From Oscillospiraceae bacterium (GTDB lineage Bacteria; Bacillota; Clostridia; Oscillospirales; Oscillospiraceae), in the NCBI GenBank assembly GCA_020866945.1, contig JAJBVW010000009.1, forward strand, positions 5,345 through 15,638: a stretch of 10,294 nucleotides of DNA, read 5' to 3'. This document shows, piece by piece, positions 1 to 5,811 of this stretch (the first letter of the stretch is position 1; each line of letters starts with the position of its first letter). Below the pieces are notes generated by a model. It worked only from the letters and a program-made list of their open reading frames with translations, searched no databases and was not told the DNA's origin. The position numbers and the translations under genes were made by a program.

Positions 1-298
1 TATGCATACAGATAGCCGCAATGCGGTGCTCTGCCAAGGGCAGAGCACGACTGCCCGTCCAGGTGGCATCCGTCACGGACTTCAAATCAAAAAACAAGGG
101 ATGGTGACTCACAATAAGCTCTGCTCTCATAGCGACAGCCTCGTCTATCACCTCATCCACGATGTCCAGTGTCGTCAGAACCCGATGTACCTCCCGACTT
201 CCTCGGCCTACCAAAAGGCCCACGTTGTCAAAATCAAGTTTTCTCTCCACCGGGGCCTTTTGAGCCAAGAGGTTAAAAATTTCCTGTACCGTTGTCAT
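1..298 (-). CDS. Nif3-like dinuclear metal center protein, N-terminal 99 codons (3' end outside window)
   Basis: Partial gene of the Nif3/YqfO (DUF34) family, whose members form hexameric rings with a two-metal site; their physiological substrate is not firmly settled. I translated it by hand from the minus strand. It begins MTTVQEIFNLLAQKAP, has the family signature FDNVGLLVG (residues 23-31), then LIVSHHPLFF (61-70), where His65 and His66 are expected metal ligands. The last visible residue, His99 in AAICMH, matches the start of the usual HTNLD metal motif. The start codon is at 298-296, with a strong site AAAAGGAGG at 307-315, 8 bases upstream. It lies 32 bases downstream of trmK, a pairing conserved in Firmicutes, so the two are probably cotranscribed. 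The C-terminal part is beyond the window edge, so integrity cannot be judged. Confidence 0.9.
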   Translation of the reverse strand, partial: MTTVQEIFNLLAQKAPVERKLDFDNVGLLVGRGSREVHRVLTTLDIVDEVIDEAVAMRAELIVSHHPLFFDLKSVTDATWTGSRALPLAEHRIAAICMH

Positions 299-330
299 GG
301 TTTATGCCTCCTTTTAATCGATTGCAATTA

Positions 331-963
331 CTAAATTATTTCCGCAGCTGCGTCATCATAGGGGGCGGCCAGTGCCGCCCGGGCTGTCAGACTGGCAAGG
401 TATTCCTCAAAAAGCGGGTCACCGCTTATCTGCCTATACAGGCCGGTATGCAGCTCCGCTGGGGAATACACCGGAGAGACGCCCCCGCGCGCGGTTAAAA
501 TGGGATAAACCCGTCCCCCATCCTTCACCAGACGCTCGGAGATAACAGTGTATCCGTTTTCCGCAAGAAATTTCCGCAGCTCCGCCTGCTTGCTTTGCGG
601 CTCCAGAATCAAGAATGTCCCCTGTTTTGTCCACGGAGCAGCGGACAGAATGGAAATCATGTTCTCCCCGCCCATTCCGGCGATAACGATGGTATCTCCA
701 TCGTCCGGCCCAAGACCTGAAAGGCCATCCGTCAGCCGAAGGGTAATACGGTTCTCCGTGCCGGTCTGGGCTATAAGGGCTGCAGCCCCTTCCAGCGGGC
801 CAGGGCGCAGGTCGGCAGCAATCACACGGCCGACGCGGCCCATCTGCACCAGCCATACCGGTAGACGGGCATGGTCTGTTCCCACGTCAATAACGCAGGC
901 CCCCGGCGGTACGGCCTGCGCGACCGCATCCAGCCGGGGGGATAGATGTATCGTCATATTCAT
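331..963 (-). CDS. trmK: tRNA (adenine(22)-N(1))-methyltransferase TrmK
   Basis: SAM-dependent methyltransferase expected to form m1A at position 22 of tRNAs in the cytoplasm. The N-terminus (LSPRLDAVAQAVPPG, residues 7-21) and SAM-binding motif I, DVGTDHARLP (26-35), are typical of the TrmK/YqfN family. Asp51 in VIAAD is the probable ribose-binding acid, and IAGMGGENMISIL (94-106) is the characteristic post-motif segment. At 210 residues it is somewhat shorter than the roughly 230-240 usual for the family, with a trimmed C-terminal helical region and an acidic, alanine-rich tail. Start: the ATGs at 963-961 and 957-955 both fit the family N-terminus, but neither has a Shine-Dalgarno sequence, because a terminator-like hairpin and its U tract occupy 965-992 directly upstream. 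Translation may depend on read-through mRNA or an atypical start. Nif3 follows 32 bases downstream. Confidence 0.93.
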   Translation of the reverse strand: MNMTIHLSPRLDAVAQAVPPGACVIDVGTDHARLPVWLVQMGRVGRVIAADLRPGPLEGAAALIAQTGTENRITLRLTDGLSGLGPDDGDTIVIAGMGGENMISILSAAPWTKQGTFLILEPQSKQAELRKFLAENGYTVISERLVKDGGRVYPILTARGGVSPVYSPAELHTGLYRQISGDPLFEEYLASLTARAALAAPYDDAAAEII

Positions 964-964
964 G

Positions 965-992
965 AAAAAAGCGGCGGGAAGCTCCCGCCGCT
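965..992 (-). terminator. Rho-independent terminator abutting the trmK start codon
   Basis: A perfect 10-bp stem (AGCGGCGGGA / TCCCGCCGCT) with a 3-base loop spans 970-992. On the minus strand it is followed by six T residues (970-965). It begins 7 bases after the stop codon of the DUF1858 gene, so it is well placed to end that transcript. The U tract finishes one base before the trmK ATG (963-961), leaving no room for another promoter or ribosome site. Downstream genes would therefore rely on partial read-through or antitermination. Confidence 0.8.
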
Positions 993-999
993 GTATCTA

Positions 1000-1206
1000 T
1001 CAGGCGTGAGCAGCAATGAAGTCGTTGACCTCATTGACAAAACCGTCCACATCAACCCCATGAACAAGGCAAGCCTGCTCAATGCTCTCGCCCGTGGCAT
1101 AAGCACAGCCAAGGCAGTGCATCCCAATACGCTCAAACAGCGGCTGCGTTGTAGGTGCATTGAGCATTACATCATAGACAATAGTATCTTTTGTGACCTC
1201 ATACAT
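1000..1206 (-). CDS. DUF1858 / hybrid-cluster-protein-associated redox disulfide domain protein
   Basis: A 68-residue protein that is a single DUF1858 domain. It starts with a short strand (MYEVTKDTIVYDVM), followed by the helical segment PLFERIGMHCLGCAYATGES. The CxxC pair (Cys31, Cys34) just before a helix is the hallmark of the redox-disulfide family often found with hybrid cluster protein; a third cysteine is Cys46. Its molecular role is not established; a thiol-disulfide or metal-handling function is inferred from the cysteine pair. The start at 1206 is supported by GGAGGG at 1215-1220, 8 bases upstream, and a near-consensus promoter about 40 bases upstream. No hcp gene lies in the window. 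A terminator follows the stop within 10 bases. Confidence 0.9.
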   Translation of the reverse strand: MYEVTKDTIVYDVMLNAPTTQPLFERIGMHCLGCAYATGESIEQACLVHGVDVDGFVNEVNDFIAAHA

Positions 1207-1241
1207 GATAGAGACCCTCCAATTTCATAGTGATTGCGTCT

Positions 1242-1270
1242 ATTATACCCATTCTTCTATAAGATTTCAA
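1242..1270 (-). promoter_or_regulatory. Sigma-A type promoter for the DUF1858 gene (and read-through to trmK-nif3)
   Basis: On the minus strand the -35 box TTGAAA (1270-1265) and a perfect -10 box TATAAT (1247-1242) are separated by exactly 17 bases. The predicted start of transcription is near 1235, which gives a leader of about 30 bases carrying the GGAGGG ribosome site. This is one of the two clearest promoters in the window. Confidence 0.85.
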
Positions 1271-1312
1271 CATAAAATTCATCCAAAATCAAAATAGCTG
1301 TTCCATGTTAAG

Positions 1313-1355
1313 AAAAAAGAGACAGCCTTGCGAATAGCGCAGACTGTCTCTTTTT
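1313..1355 (-). terminator. Strong, potentially bidirectional terminator after the recombinase gene
   Basis: Twelve perfectly paired bases (AAAAAGAGACAG at 1314-1325 with CTGTCTCTTTTT at 1344-1355) enclose an inner TGCG/CGCA stem around a 5-base loop. The stem is flanked by A residues on one side and T residues on the other, so it can stop transcripts from either direction. It begins 5 bases after the recombinase stop codon (1362-1360). It insulates the recombinase operon from the DUF1858 promoter just downstream. Confidence 0.85.
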
Positions 1356-1359
1356 GTGG

Positions 1360-2874
1360 TCATACGACCCAACCCCTACCGGCGGCAGGGGTTCGGTTCG
1401 CGTGGCTGTTTGGTGACCTAGCCCAATCCGTATCCGAACCCTCAAGATCAGAAAAAGAAATCTGTTCTTCACCGTCCTTAAAATTAAAGGTTATCAAGAT
1501 GTAGTCATCAAAAACTGTCACGGTGTTTATGAAACTGTCAACAAGTCTGCGCCGTTCTTCCAGCTTTGTAACGTCTAAATTTCTAAAGCGATGTATCCAG
1601 AAGATTACATTTTCACGGGAAAGAGTCGGCTGTTTTGCTTCCTCCTGCGCAATCGCTGTCTCGATCTCTTTTCTGTTTGCTTCCAGCTCCTCTAATCTTT
1701 TCTTAGTAGAATCAGTAACGATGCCATTTTGGATGGCGTTCAGCATATTGTTTATGCCGTCCTCAGCTTCCTCTAGCTGCTTTCGCAGGGCTGGAAGCAC
1801 GGTGCTTTCCCTGCTTTGGATGTCTAGCACTGTATCCGCCACAAACTCCGCAAAGCTGTCATTCATTACTCTGGCCATTACAGCATTAATGACAGCATCT
1901 TCAATAGGAACCTTTCGGACACTCTTGCGTTTAGCAGTGCAGGTTTTATTCTTCTTGCTGTTCACACAGCGGTAATAATGGTATCTTCGCCCATTGCTGC
2001 CGCTTGTACCACACTCACCCACCATCATAGCTCCGCAAGTTCCACAGATGAGCTTGGTGGTCAGAAGATAATCGTCCTCGGCCTTGTGCCTGGCAGGGGC
2101 TTTTCTGTTCCTTTCCATCCTTTGTTGTACCCGCTCGAACAAATTAGACGGTACAATCTGGGGAATCCCACCGGGGGTAACTACGTCTCGGTATCTGTAT
2201 TCCCCAAGGTATCTTCTGTTATGCAGGACAGTTGTCACAAAATTCAGGTCAATGGGATTTCCCCGCATACTAACTACCCCGGCTCCATTTAGCCAGTCTC
2301 GTATAACTCTCATTTGGTCGCCGTTGTCGTATCTTTTGAATATCTCCAACACTATAGGCGCCTTGTTTGGATCTATCTGATAATGCCGTTCTTCATCGAT
2401 GATATAGCCAAATGTAGGTGTTCCTCCATTGAACTTGCATTTCAGCGCATTTTCTGTGTGGCCCCTGAGAACCTTCTCCGATAGCTCGGCAGAATAGTAT
2501 TCCGCCATTCCCTCCAATAGGGACTCCAAGATAATACCCTCCGGCCCGTCCGAGATGTTCTCCGTGGCAGATAGCACTTTCACTCCATGCTTACGAAGCA
2601 TAGCTTTGTAGTGGGCGCTGTCATAGCGATTTCGTGCAAATCTATCTAGTTTCCACACTACGATGACATCAAATGAACCTTTAGCAGAATCCGCTATCAT
2701 ACGCTGAAAATCAGGGCGATGGTCTGTCCTGGCGGATACTGCGCGGTCGATATAGTGCCGCACGATGGTTATATCGTTTTTCTCACAGTAAGCGGTACAT
2801 TCGCGAAGCTGGCCTTCTATGGATTCCTCGCGCTGGTTATCGCTGGAAAAGCGAGCATAGATCACAGCTTTCAT
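1360..2874 (-). CDS. Large serine recombinase (site-specific integrase/resolvase family)
   Basis: A 504-residue DNA integrase of the large serine recombinase group, which cuts and rejoins DNA through a covalent serine-DNA intermediate. The N-terminal resolvase domain (about 1-145) starts MKAVIYARFSSDNQ, with the probable nucleophile Ser10, and contains the arginine-rich active-site segment KLDRFARNRYD (75-85). The Recombinase domain (about 153-255) includes the GTPTFGY entry and the LHNRRYLGEY segment. A zinc beta-ribbon follows (Cys277, Cys280, Cys303, Cys312), then a coiled coil (about 355-415) and a C-terminal DNA-binding tail. The gene looks full length and intact. The start overlaps the XRE gene stop by 4 bases (ATGA), with GGAGGAGG 10 bases upstream, so translation is probably coupled. 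The last 20 or so residues (SPNSHANRTPAAGRGWVV) are low-complexity and GC-rich, unlike the rest. It probably mobilises the flanking island. Confidence 0.93.
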   Translation of the reverse strand: MKAVIYARFSSDNQREESIEGQLRECTAYCEKNDITIVRHYIDRAVSARTDHRPDFQRMIADSAKGSFDVIVVWKLDRFARNRYDSAHYKAMLRKHGVKVLSATENISDGPEGIILESLLEGMAEYYSAELSEKVLRGHTENALKCKFNGGTPTFGYIIDEERHYQIDPNKAPIVLEIFKRYDNGDQMRVIRDWLNGAGVVSMRGNPIDLNFVTTVLHNRRYLGEYRYRDVVTPGGIPQIVPSNLFERVQQRMERNRKAPARHKAEDDYLLTTKLICGTCGAMMVGECGTSGSNGRRYHYYRCVNSKKNKTCTAKRKSVRKVPIEDAVINAVMARVMNDSFAEFVADTVLDIQSRESTVLPALRKQLEEAEDGINNMLNAIQNGIVTDSTKKRLEELEANRKEIETAIAQEEAKQPTLSRENVIFWIHRFRNLDVTKLEERRRLVDSFINTVTVFDDYILITFNFKDGEEQISFSDLEGSDTDWARSPNSHANRTPAAGRGWVV

Positions 2875-3242
2875 TCCTCGCTCGCCTCCTCCATGATGCG
2901 CAACAGCGCCTCCTTTAGCCTCTTATTAACCGGGGCCTTTGGATCAAAGCACATATCTATAAATTCCCGCATCTCCTGATTCTGGGCAACCTTTTCTCGT
3001 AGCGCTTGGGGCTGATAGTCGTATAGCTTGCCACGAGGGTCATCGGTGCGGCAGTAGAGATAATCCATTGAAACGTCAAAATAATCTGCATACTTAATAA
3101 AAATTTCAGCCGGAGGGGTTGACTGTCCAGATTCATAGCGATTGATCCGCGACTGCTGGACGCCCAGGATTTCCGCCATTCTTACCTGGGTCAGTCGGGC
3201 CGACTCGCGCAACGACCGAAGTCTTTTGCCGATCTGTTCCAT
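2871..3242 (-). CDS. XRE-family helix-turn-helix regulator
   Basis: A 123-residue Cro/CI-type regulator. Residues 1-60 form the HTH_3 fold: IGKRLRSLRESARLTQ, then MAEILGVQQSRINRYESG (recognition helix QQSRINRYE), then the hydrophobic pair FIKYADYFDVSMDYLY typical of the domain end. The C-terminal 55 residues are helical and charged, with no recognisable enzyme or protease motif. I place the start at 3242 rather than an in-frame ATG at 3305. AAAGGAG (3252-3258) lies 9 bases upstream of 3242, and a promoter with its -10 at 3268-3273 would put the upstream ATG outside the transcript. The stop overlaps the recombinase start by 4 bases, so this protein likely controls recombinase expression or excision; that role is inferred. 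It has no evident fused effector. Confidence 0.9.
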   Translation of the reverse strand: MEQIGKRLRSLRESARLTQVRMAEILGVQQSRINRYESGQSTPPAEIFIKYADYFDVSMDYLYCRTDDPRGKLYDYQPQALREKVAQNQEMREFIDMCFDPKAPVNKRLKEALLRIMEEASEE

Positions 3243-3251
3243 GGTATGCAT

Positions 3252-3258
3252 CTCCTTT
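3252..3258 (-). promoter_or_regulatory. Ribosome binding site that fixes the XRE gene start
   Basis: AAAGGAG on the minus strand lies 9 bases before the ATG at 3242-3240. The nearby in-frame ATG at 3251-3249 directly abuts this motif and cannot use it. This supports the 123-residue form of the protein. Confidence 0.8.
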
Positions 3259-3267
3259 CTGCAAACT

Positions 3268-3296
3268 ATAATATCACAAAAGAAGATACTTGTAAA
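3268..3296 (-). promoter_or_regulatory. Promoter of the XRE-recombinase operon
   Basis: On the minus strand, -35 TTTACA (3296-3291) and -10 TATTAT (3273-3268) are 17 bases apart, and TGA just before the -10 gives an extended -10 element. The leader to the ATG is short, about 20 bases. This gives the XRE-recombinase pair transcription independent of the upstream TIR/SPFH cassette, although read-through from the cassette is also possible because no strong terminator lies between them. Confidence 0.8.
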
Positions 3297-3342
3297 TGAT
3301 AACATGAAATATTTTTGAAAACCACAGCGCCGCTGATTGTTA

Positions 3343-4038
3343 TTACTTATTCAGCTTGCAAAGCCGGTTACGTTCGGTCAGAACCGCAGAGGCCTTTCTG
3401 CATAATTCGGAGGCGGCGACATAGTCGGCATCCAAAACAGCTTTTTCCAAATCATCTACCAACGCGGCCAAAGAATCTTCAATATCCGCCAGGGAATCGC
3501 TGCTGACAGGGTCGCTGTATTGAAGCGCCTCAGAAAATGCGCTTACCTCCTGGGCCACATCAGCATCATTGCATTGCCCGGCAATAACGCGAACCTTGGA
3601 CTGCAAAGCCCGCATGGTTTTGACATCCTTCTTCAGAACAGTGTCCTGCCGTTGTATCTCCTCGCGCACGGCATCTGAGGCGATCAGGCCGATGAGTGTC
3701 AGCGCCAGCGCCACGACGCACAGAATAATAACGACCCACACGGGGATGATCGTCCCCAAGAGCATGTATACAAGACTGAGTATCAGCTGCGCCACCATAT
3801 ACACAGTGCCGATTCTTGCAATGGGGAAGCCATAAAGTCTGCTGTGCGCATTATCGCCCTTGATAAAGCCTGCGTAAAGGGCATAGCCCTGAACAGCAAT
3901 GGAAACGACCGCAAATAAATATGCCAGCCAGAATACACCGTTCATCGTCAGCGGCAGGGCAAACGCAATTACGCTGAACACCACAAAGATAATCACCAGC
4001 ACCAGTAACCCGCGAAAAACATTTTTCTGCTGCTTCAT
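3343..4038 (-). CDS. Four-helix membrane protein with cytoplasmic helical tail, unknown function
   Basis: A 231-residue protein I do not recognise as a named family. Four hydrophobic segments are visible at about 10-30, 35-57, 74-97 and 99-120. After these comes a charged, probably cytoplasmic, helical domain (121-231) starting SDAVREEIQRQDTVLKK, with coiled-coil-like stretches and an acidic patch (ADIEDSLAALVDDLEKAVLDADY). The basic start MKQQKNVFR suggests a cytoplasmic N-terminus, and four segments would return the tail to the cytoplasm. The start at 4038 has AGGGG 8 bases upstream, inside the end of the SPFH gene, with only 3 bases between the genes, so translation is probably coupled and the two proteins made together. 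A role anchoring or partnering the SPFH protein at the membrane is inference. No catalytic motif is seen. Confidence 0.85.
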   Translation of the reverse strand: MKQQKNVFRGLLVLVIIFVVFSVIAFALPLTMNGVFWLAYLFAVVSIAVQGYALYAGFIKGDNAHSRLYGFPIARIGTVYMVAQLILSLVYMLLGTIIPVWVVIILCVVALALTLIGLIASDAVREEIQRQDTVLKKDVKTMRALQSKVRVIAGQCNDADVAQEVSAFSEALQYSDPVSSDSLADIEDSLAALVDDLEKAVLDADYVAASELCRKASAVLTERNRLCKLNK

Positions 4039-4041
4039 GTC

Positions 4042-5784
4042 TTATTCCCCTCTCTTTTCGCCACATTCCGGGCAGAATTTTGAGGCTATGCCTTTTGTGC
4101 CGCACTTCGGGCAGTCCCATGTTTCCGTCACGGGACGTTTGCACCCACATTCCGGGCAGAACCTGCTTCTGATATGCTTCGCGCCACATTCAGGACAATC
4201 CCATGGTTCCACATCTGCCGGAGCGGGTCTTGGGCTGCCGCAATCCGGGCAGAATCTGCTGGAAATATCCTTTCTGCCACAGCTGCAATTCCAGGTGTTC
4301 GCAGGCGTGACGGGCTGCATACTTTCCATAACAGGCTCCATTGCCTCCCTGGTCATGCCGATAACACCGCCCATCGCTCCCAAGGTAACGCCTAGCCCTG
4401 CTATATCGCCCAGGGCGCTGCCGCCTTCGCCTGCGATGCCGTTTTTCATCGCCTCCATACCTACGCGGCGGGCAGTCTCCTGTTCATATGTATATCCCTT
4501 CATCTTCATTTCCAGCGCTTCGGCCTCGGCCTGCATCCGATAAGCGTCAGCCTCGGCCTGTCGCTGGATTTTCAGCGCCTCTGCCTCTCCCTGTGCGCCG
4601 ATAACCTTCACTCTGGCATCAGCCTCCGCTTCCACGGCCCGGCGCGCGGCAGCAGCTTCCGCCTCCTTGCGCTTGATCTCCTCCTCACGCACAAGCAGAT
4701 ACTGCGCGGCATACTGTTCCTTCATCCGGCGGAAGTTGGGGTCATCGTCCGGCGTAACAATTCGGCTGACGTAAAATTCCGGCATCTCCAAGCCGTAATC
4801 TGCCAGATTCTTGTTGACGCAGACACGAAGGGCCTCAGAAAGCTCCATGAGTCGTTCATCAATGGCCAGAACGCTAATAGAATTTTCCCGGATCGTCTGG
4901 GCCAGGAAGCTTTTCACCTGGGTCATGACCATAGCCCGGAAAAAGCCCTTGCCGTTGCCGCCCAGAAGCTGCTCCTGACTCAATCCGCCTGTGGTTCCCA
5001 CTACCTTCAGCAGCAGCTTACGGGAATCGACAACCTTGATGTTAAACTCTCCGCTGGCACCCAGCTCCACATGAAGCCCGGAAGTCGGGTCAAATAGGCG
5101 CACCTTGCTGTCGGTACCCCACTTGATGCCCATTTGGGTGGCCAGGTTAATGAAATAGACCTCCGAGTGAAAGGTTCCCTCTGTGTCAGTGGGCAGCTTA
5201 TAGAGCTTTTCCAGCAAGGGGAGCTGCTGGGTTTCCAGCGTATAGCGCCCCGCACTGAACAGATCCAGGGCCTGTCCGTCCCGGAAGAAAATAGCTTCCT
5301 GTGATTCGTGGACAATGAGCTGAGAACCCAGATTGAAGTCTTCTATCGGGTGCTTCCAGACCAGCGTATCATTATCGCCCTCGTATTTGATGATACTGGC
5401 CAGGCCGTCCTTTCGGATTTCCTCGCTTTTGACGCGCTCCGCCACATCGTTCACATGGTCGCAGACCGGGCAGGTATAGGTGGTCGCACCCTTGGTGGTA
5501 CGCAGGCGGATTCCGCACTGCTCGCAGGAAAACTCCACTGTCTTGTCCTGCTCCGCCATGGTGTTGATAGGCTCCCCGCACACCGGGCATTTTGCGGCGA
5601 CTCCCTTGCTCTGGTCAAAAACCACATTATTCCCACAATGAGGGCAGACCCGGCTCGCCAGCTTGTCCGTATGGACATCTATGACAAAGCCGCAGGAGCA
5701 GTCTATTTTTCTCTTGGCCCAAAAGCCGGTTTTTGCCTCCGCATATCTCCCGCAGTGGGGACATTCAATTACAAACTTTGACAT
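4042..5784 (-). CDS. SPFH-domain (flotillin/stomatin-like) protein with six zinc ribbons
   Basis: A 580-residue protein of the SPFH group often annotated as virion-core-like or YdjI-like. Three zinc ribbons open it: Cys8/11 with 29/31, Cys47/50 with 66/69, and Cys87/90 with 105/108. The SPFH core (about 130-350) begins ASIIKYEGDNDTLVWKHP and contains SQEAIFFRDGQ and LFSAGRYTLET. A long charged, alanine-rich coiled coil follows (about 355-440), as in flotillins, then a glycine-rich apolar stretch (447-476). Three more zinc ribbons close it, each W-x-CxxCG...FCPxCG (Trp498, Trp528, Trp556). No transmembrane segment is evident, so membrane contact would be peripheral or through the neighbouring membrane protein. 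The start at 5784 has AGAGAGG 8 bases upstream. SPFH proteins typically form large ring-like membrane scaffolds; a scaffold role for the TIR protein is inferred from operon context. Confidence 0.92.
   Translation of the reverse strand: MSKFVIECPHCGRYAEAKTGFWAKRKIDCSCGFVIDVHTDKLASRVCPHCGNNVVFDQSKGVAAKCPVCGEPINTMAEQDKTVEFSCEQCGIRLRTTKGATTYTCPVCDHVNDVAERVKSEEIRKDGLASIIKYEGDNDTLVWKHPIEDFNLGSQLIVHESQEAIFFRDGQALDLFSAGRYTLETQQLPLLEKLYKLPTDTEGTFHSEVYFINLATQMGIKWGTDSKVRLFDPTSGLHVELGASGEFNIKVVDSRKLLLKVVGTTGGLSQEQLLGGNGKGFFRAMVMTQVKSFLAQTIRENSISVLAIDERLMELSEALRVCVNKNLADYGLEMPEFYVSRIVTPDDDPNFRRMKEQYAAQYLLVREEEIKRKEAEAAAARRAVEAEADARVKVIGAQGEAEALKIQRQAEADAYRMQAEAEALEMKMKGYTYEQETARRVGMEAMKNGIAGEGGSALGDIAGLGVTLGAMGGVIGMTREAMEPVMESMQPVTPANTWNCSCGRKDISSRFCPDCGSPRPAPADVEPWDCPECGAKHIRSRFCPECGCKRPVTETWDCPKCGTKGIASKFCPECGEKRGE
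4060..4293 (-). repeat. Three tandem C-terminal zinc-ribbon repeats in the SPFH gene
   Basis: Residues 498-575 comprise three units of 28-30 residues. Each has Trp, CxxC or CxC, a KxIxSxF segment and FCPxCG. Their strong similarity suggests internal duplication. Each unit carries four cysteines, enough for one zinc. Confidence 0.85.
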
Positions 5785-5811
5785 GGCTTCTTCCTCTCTA
5801 CCATTACAACG

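Noticed and set aside
2..334. Plus-strand open frame of 110 residues at the left edge
   Set aside because: It is antisense to the Nif3-like gene, whose family motifs (FDNVGLLVG, SHHPLFF) and ribosome site are clear on the minus strand.
3243..3305. Upstream ATG giving a 144-residue XRE protein
   Set aside because: The extra residues (MLSFTSIFFCDIIVC...) are encoded across the promoter, and the ribosome site fits the ATG at 3242.
3318..3335. Terminator after the membrane protein gene
   Set aside because: Only a 5-bp CAGCG/CGCTG stem with a minimal loop and a broken T run is present; too weak to call.
3899..4543. Plus-strand open frame of 214 residues
   Set aside because: It lies opposite the SPFH and membrane protein genes. 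Its repeated HSGQN pattern is simply the antisense of the zinc-ribbon cysteine codons.
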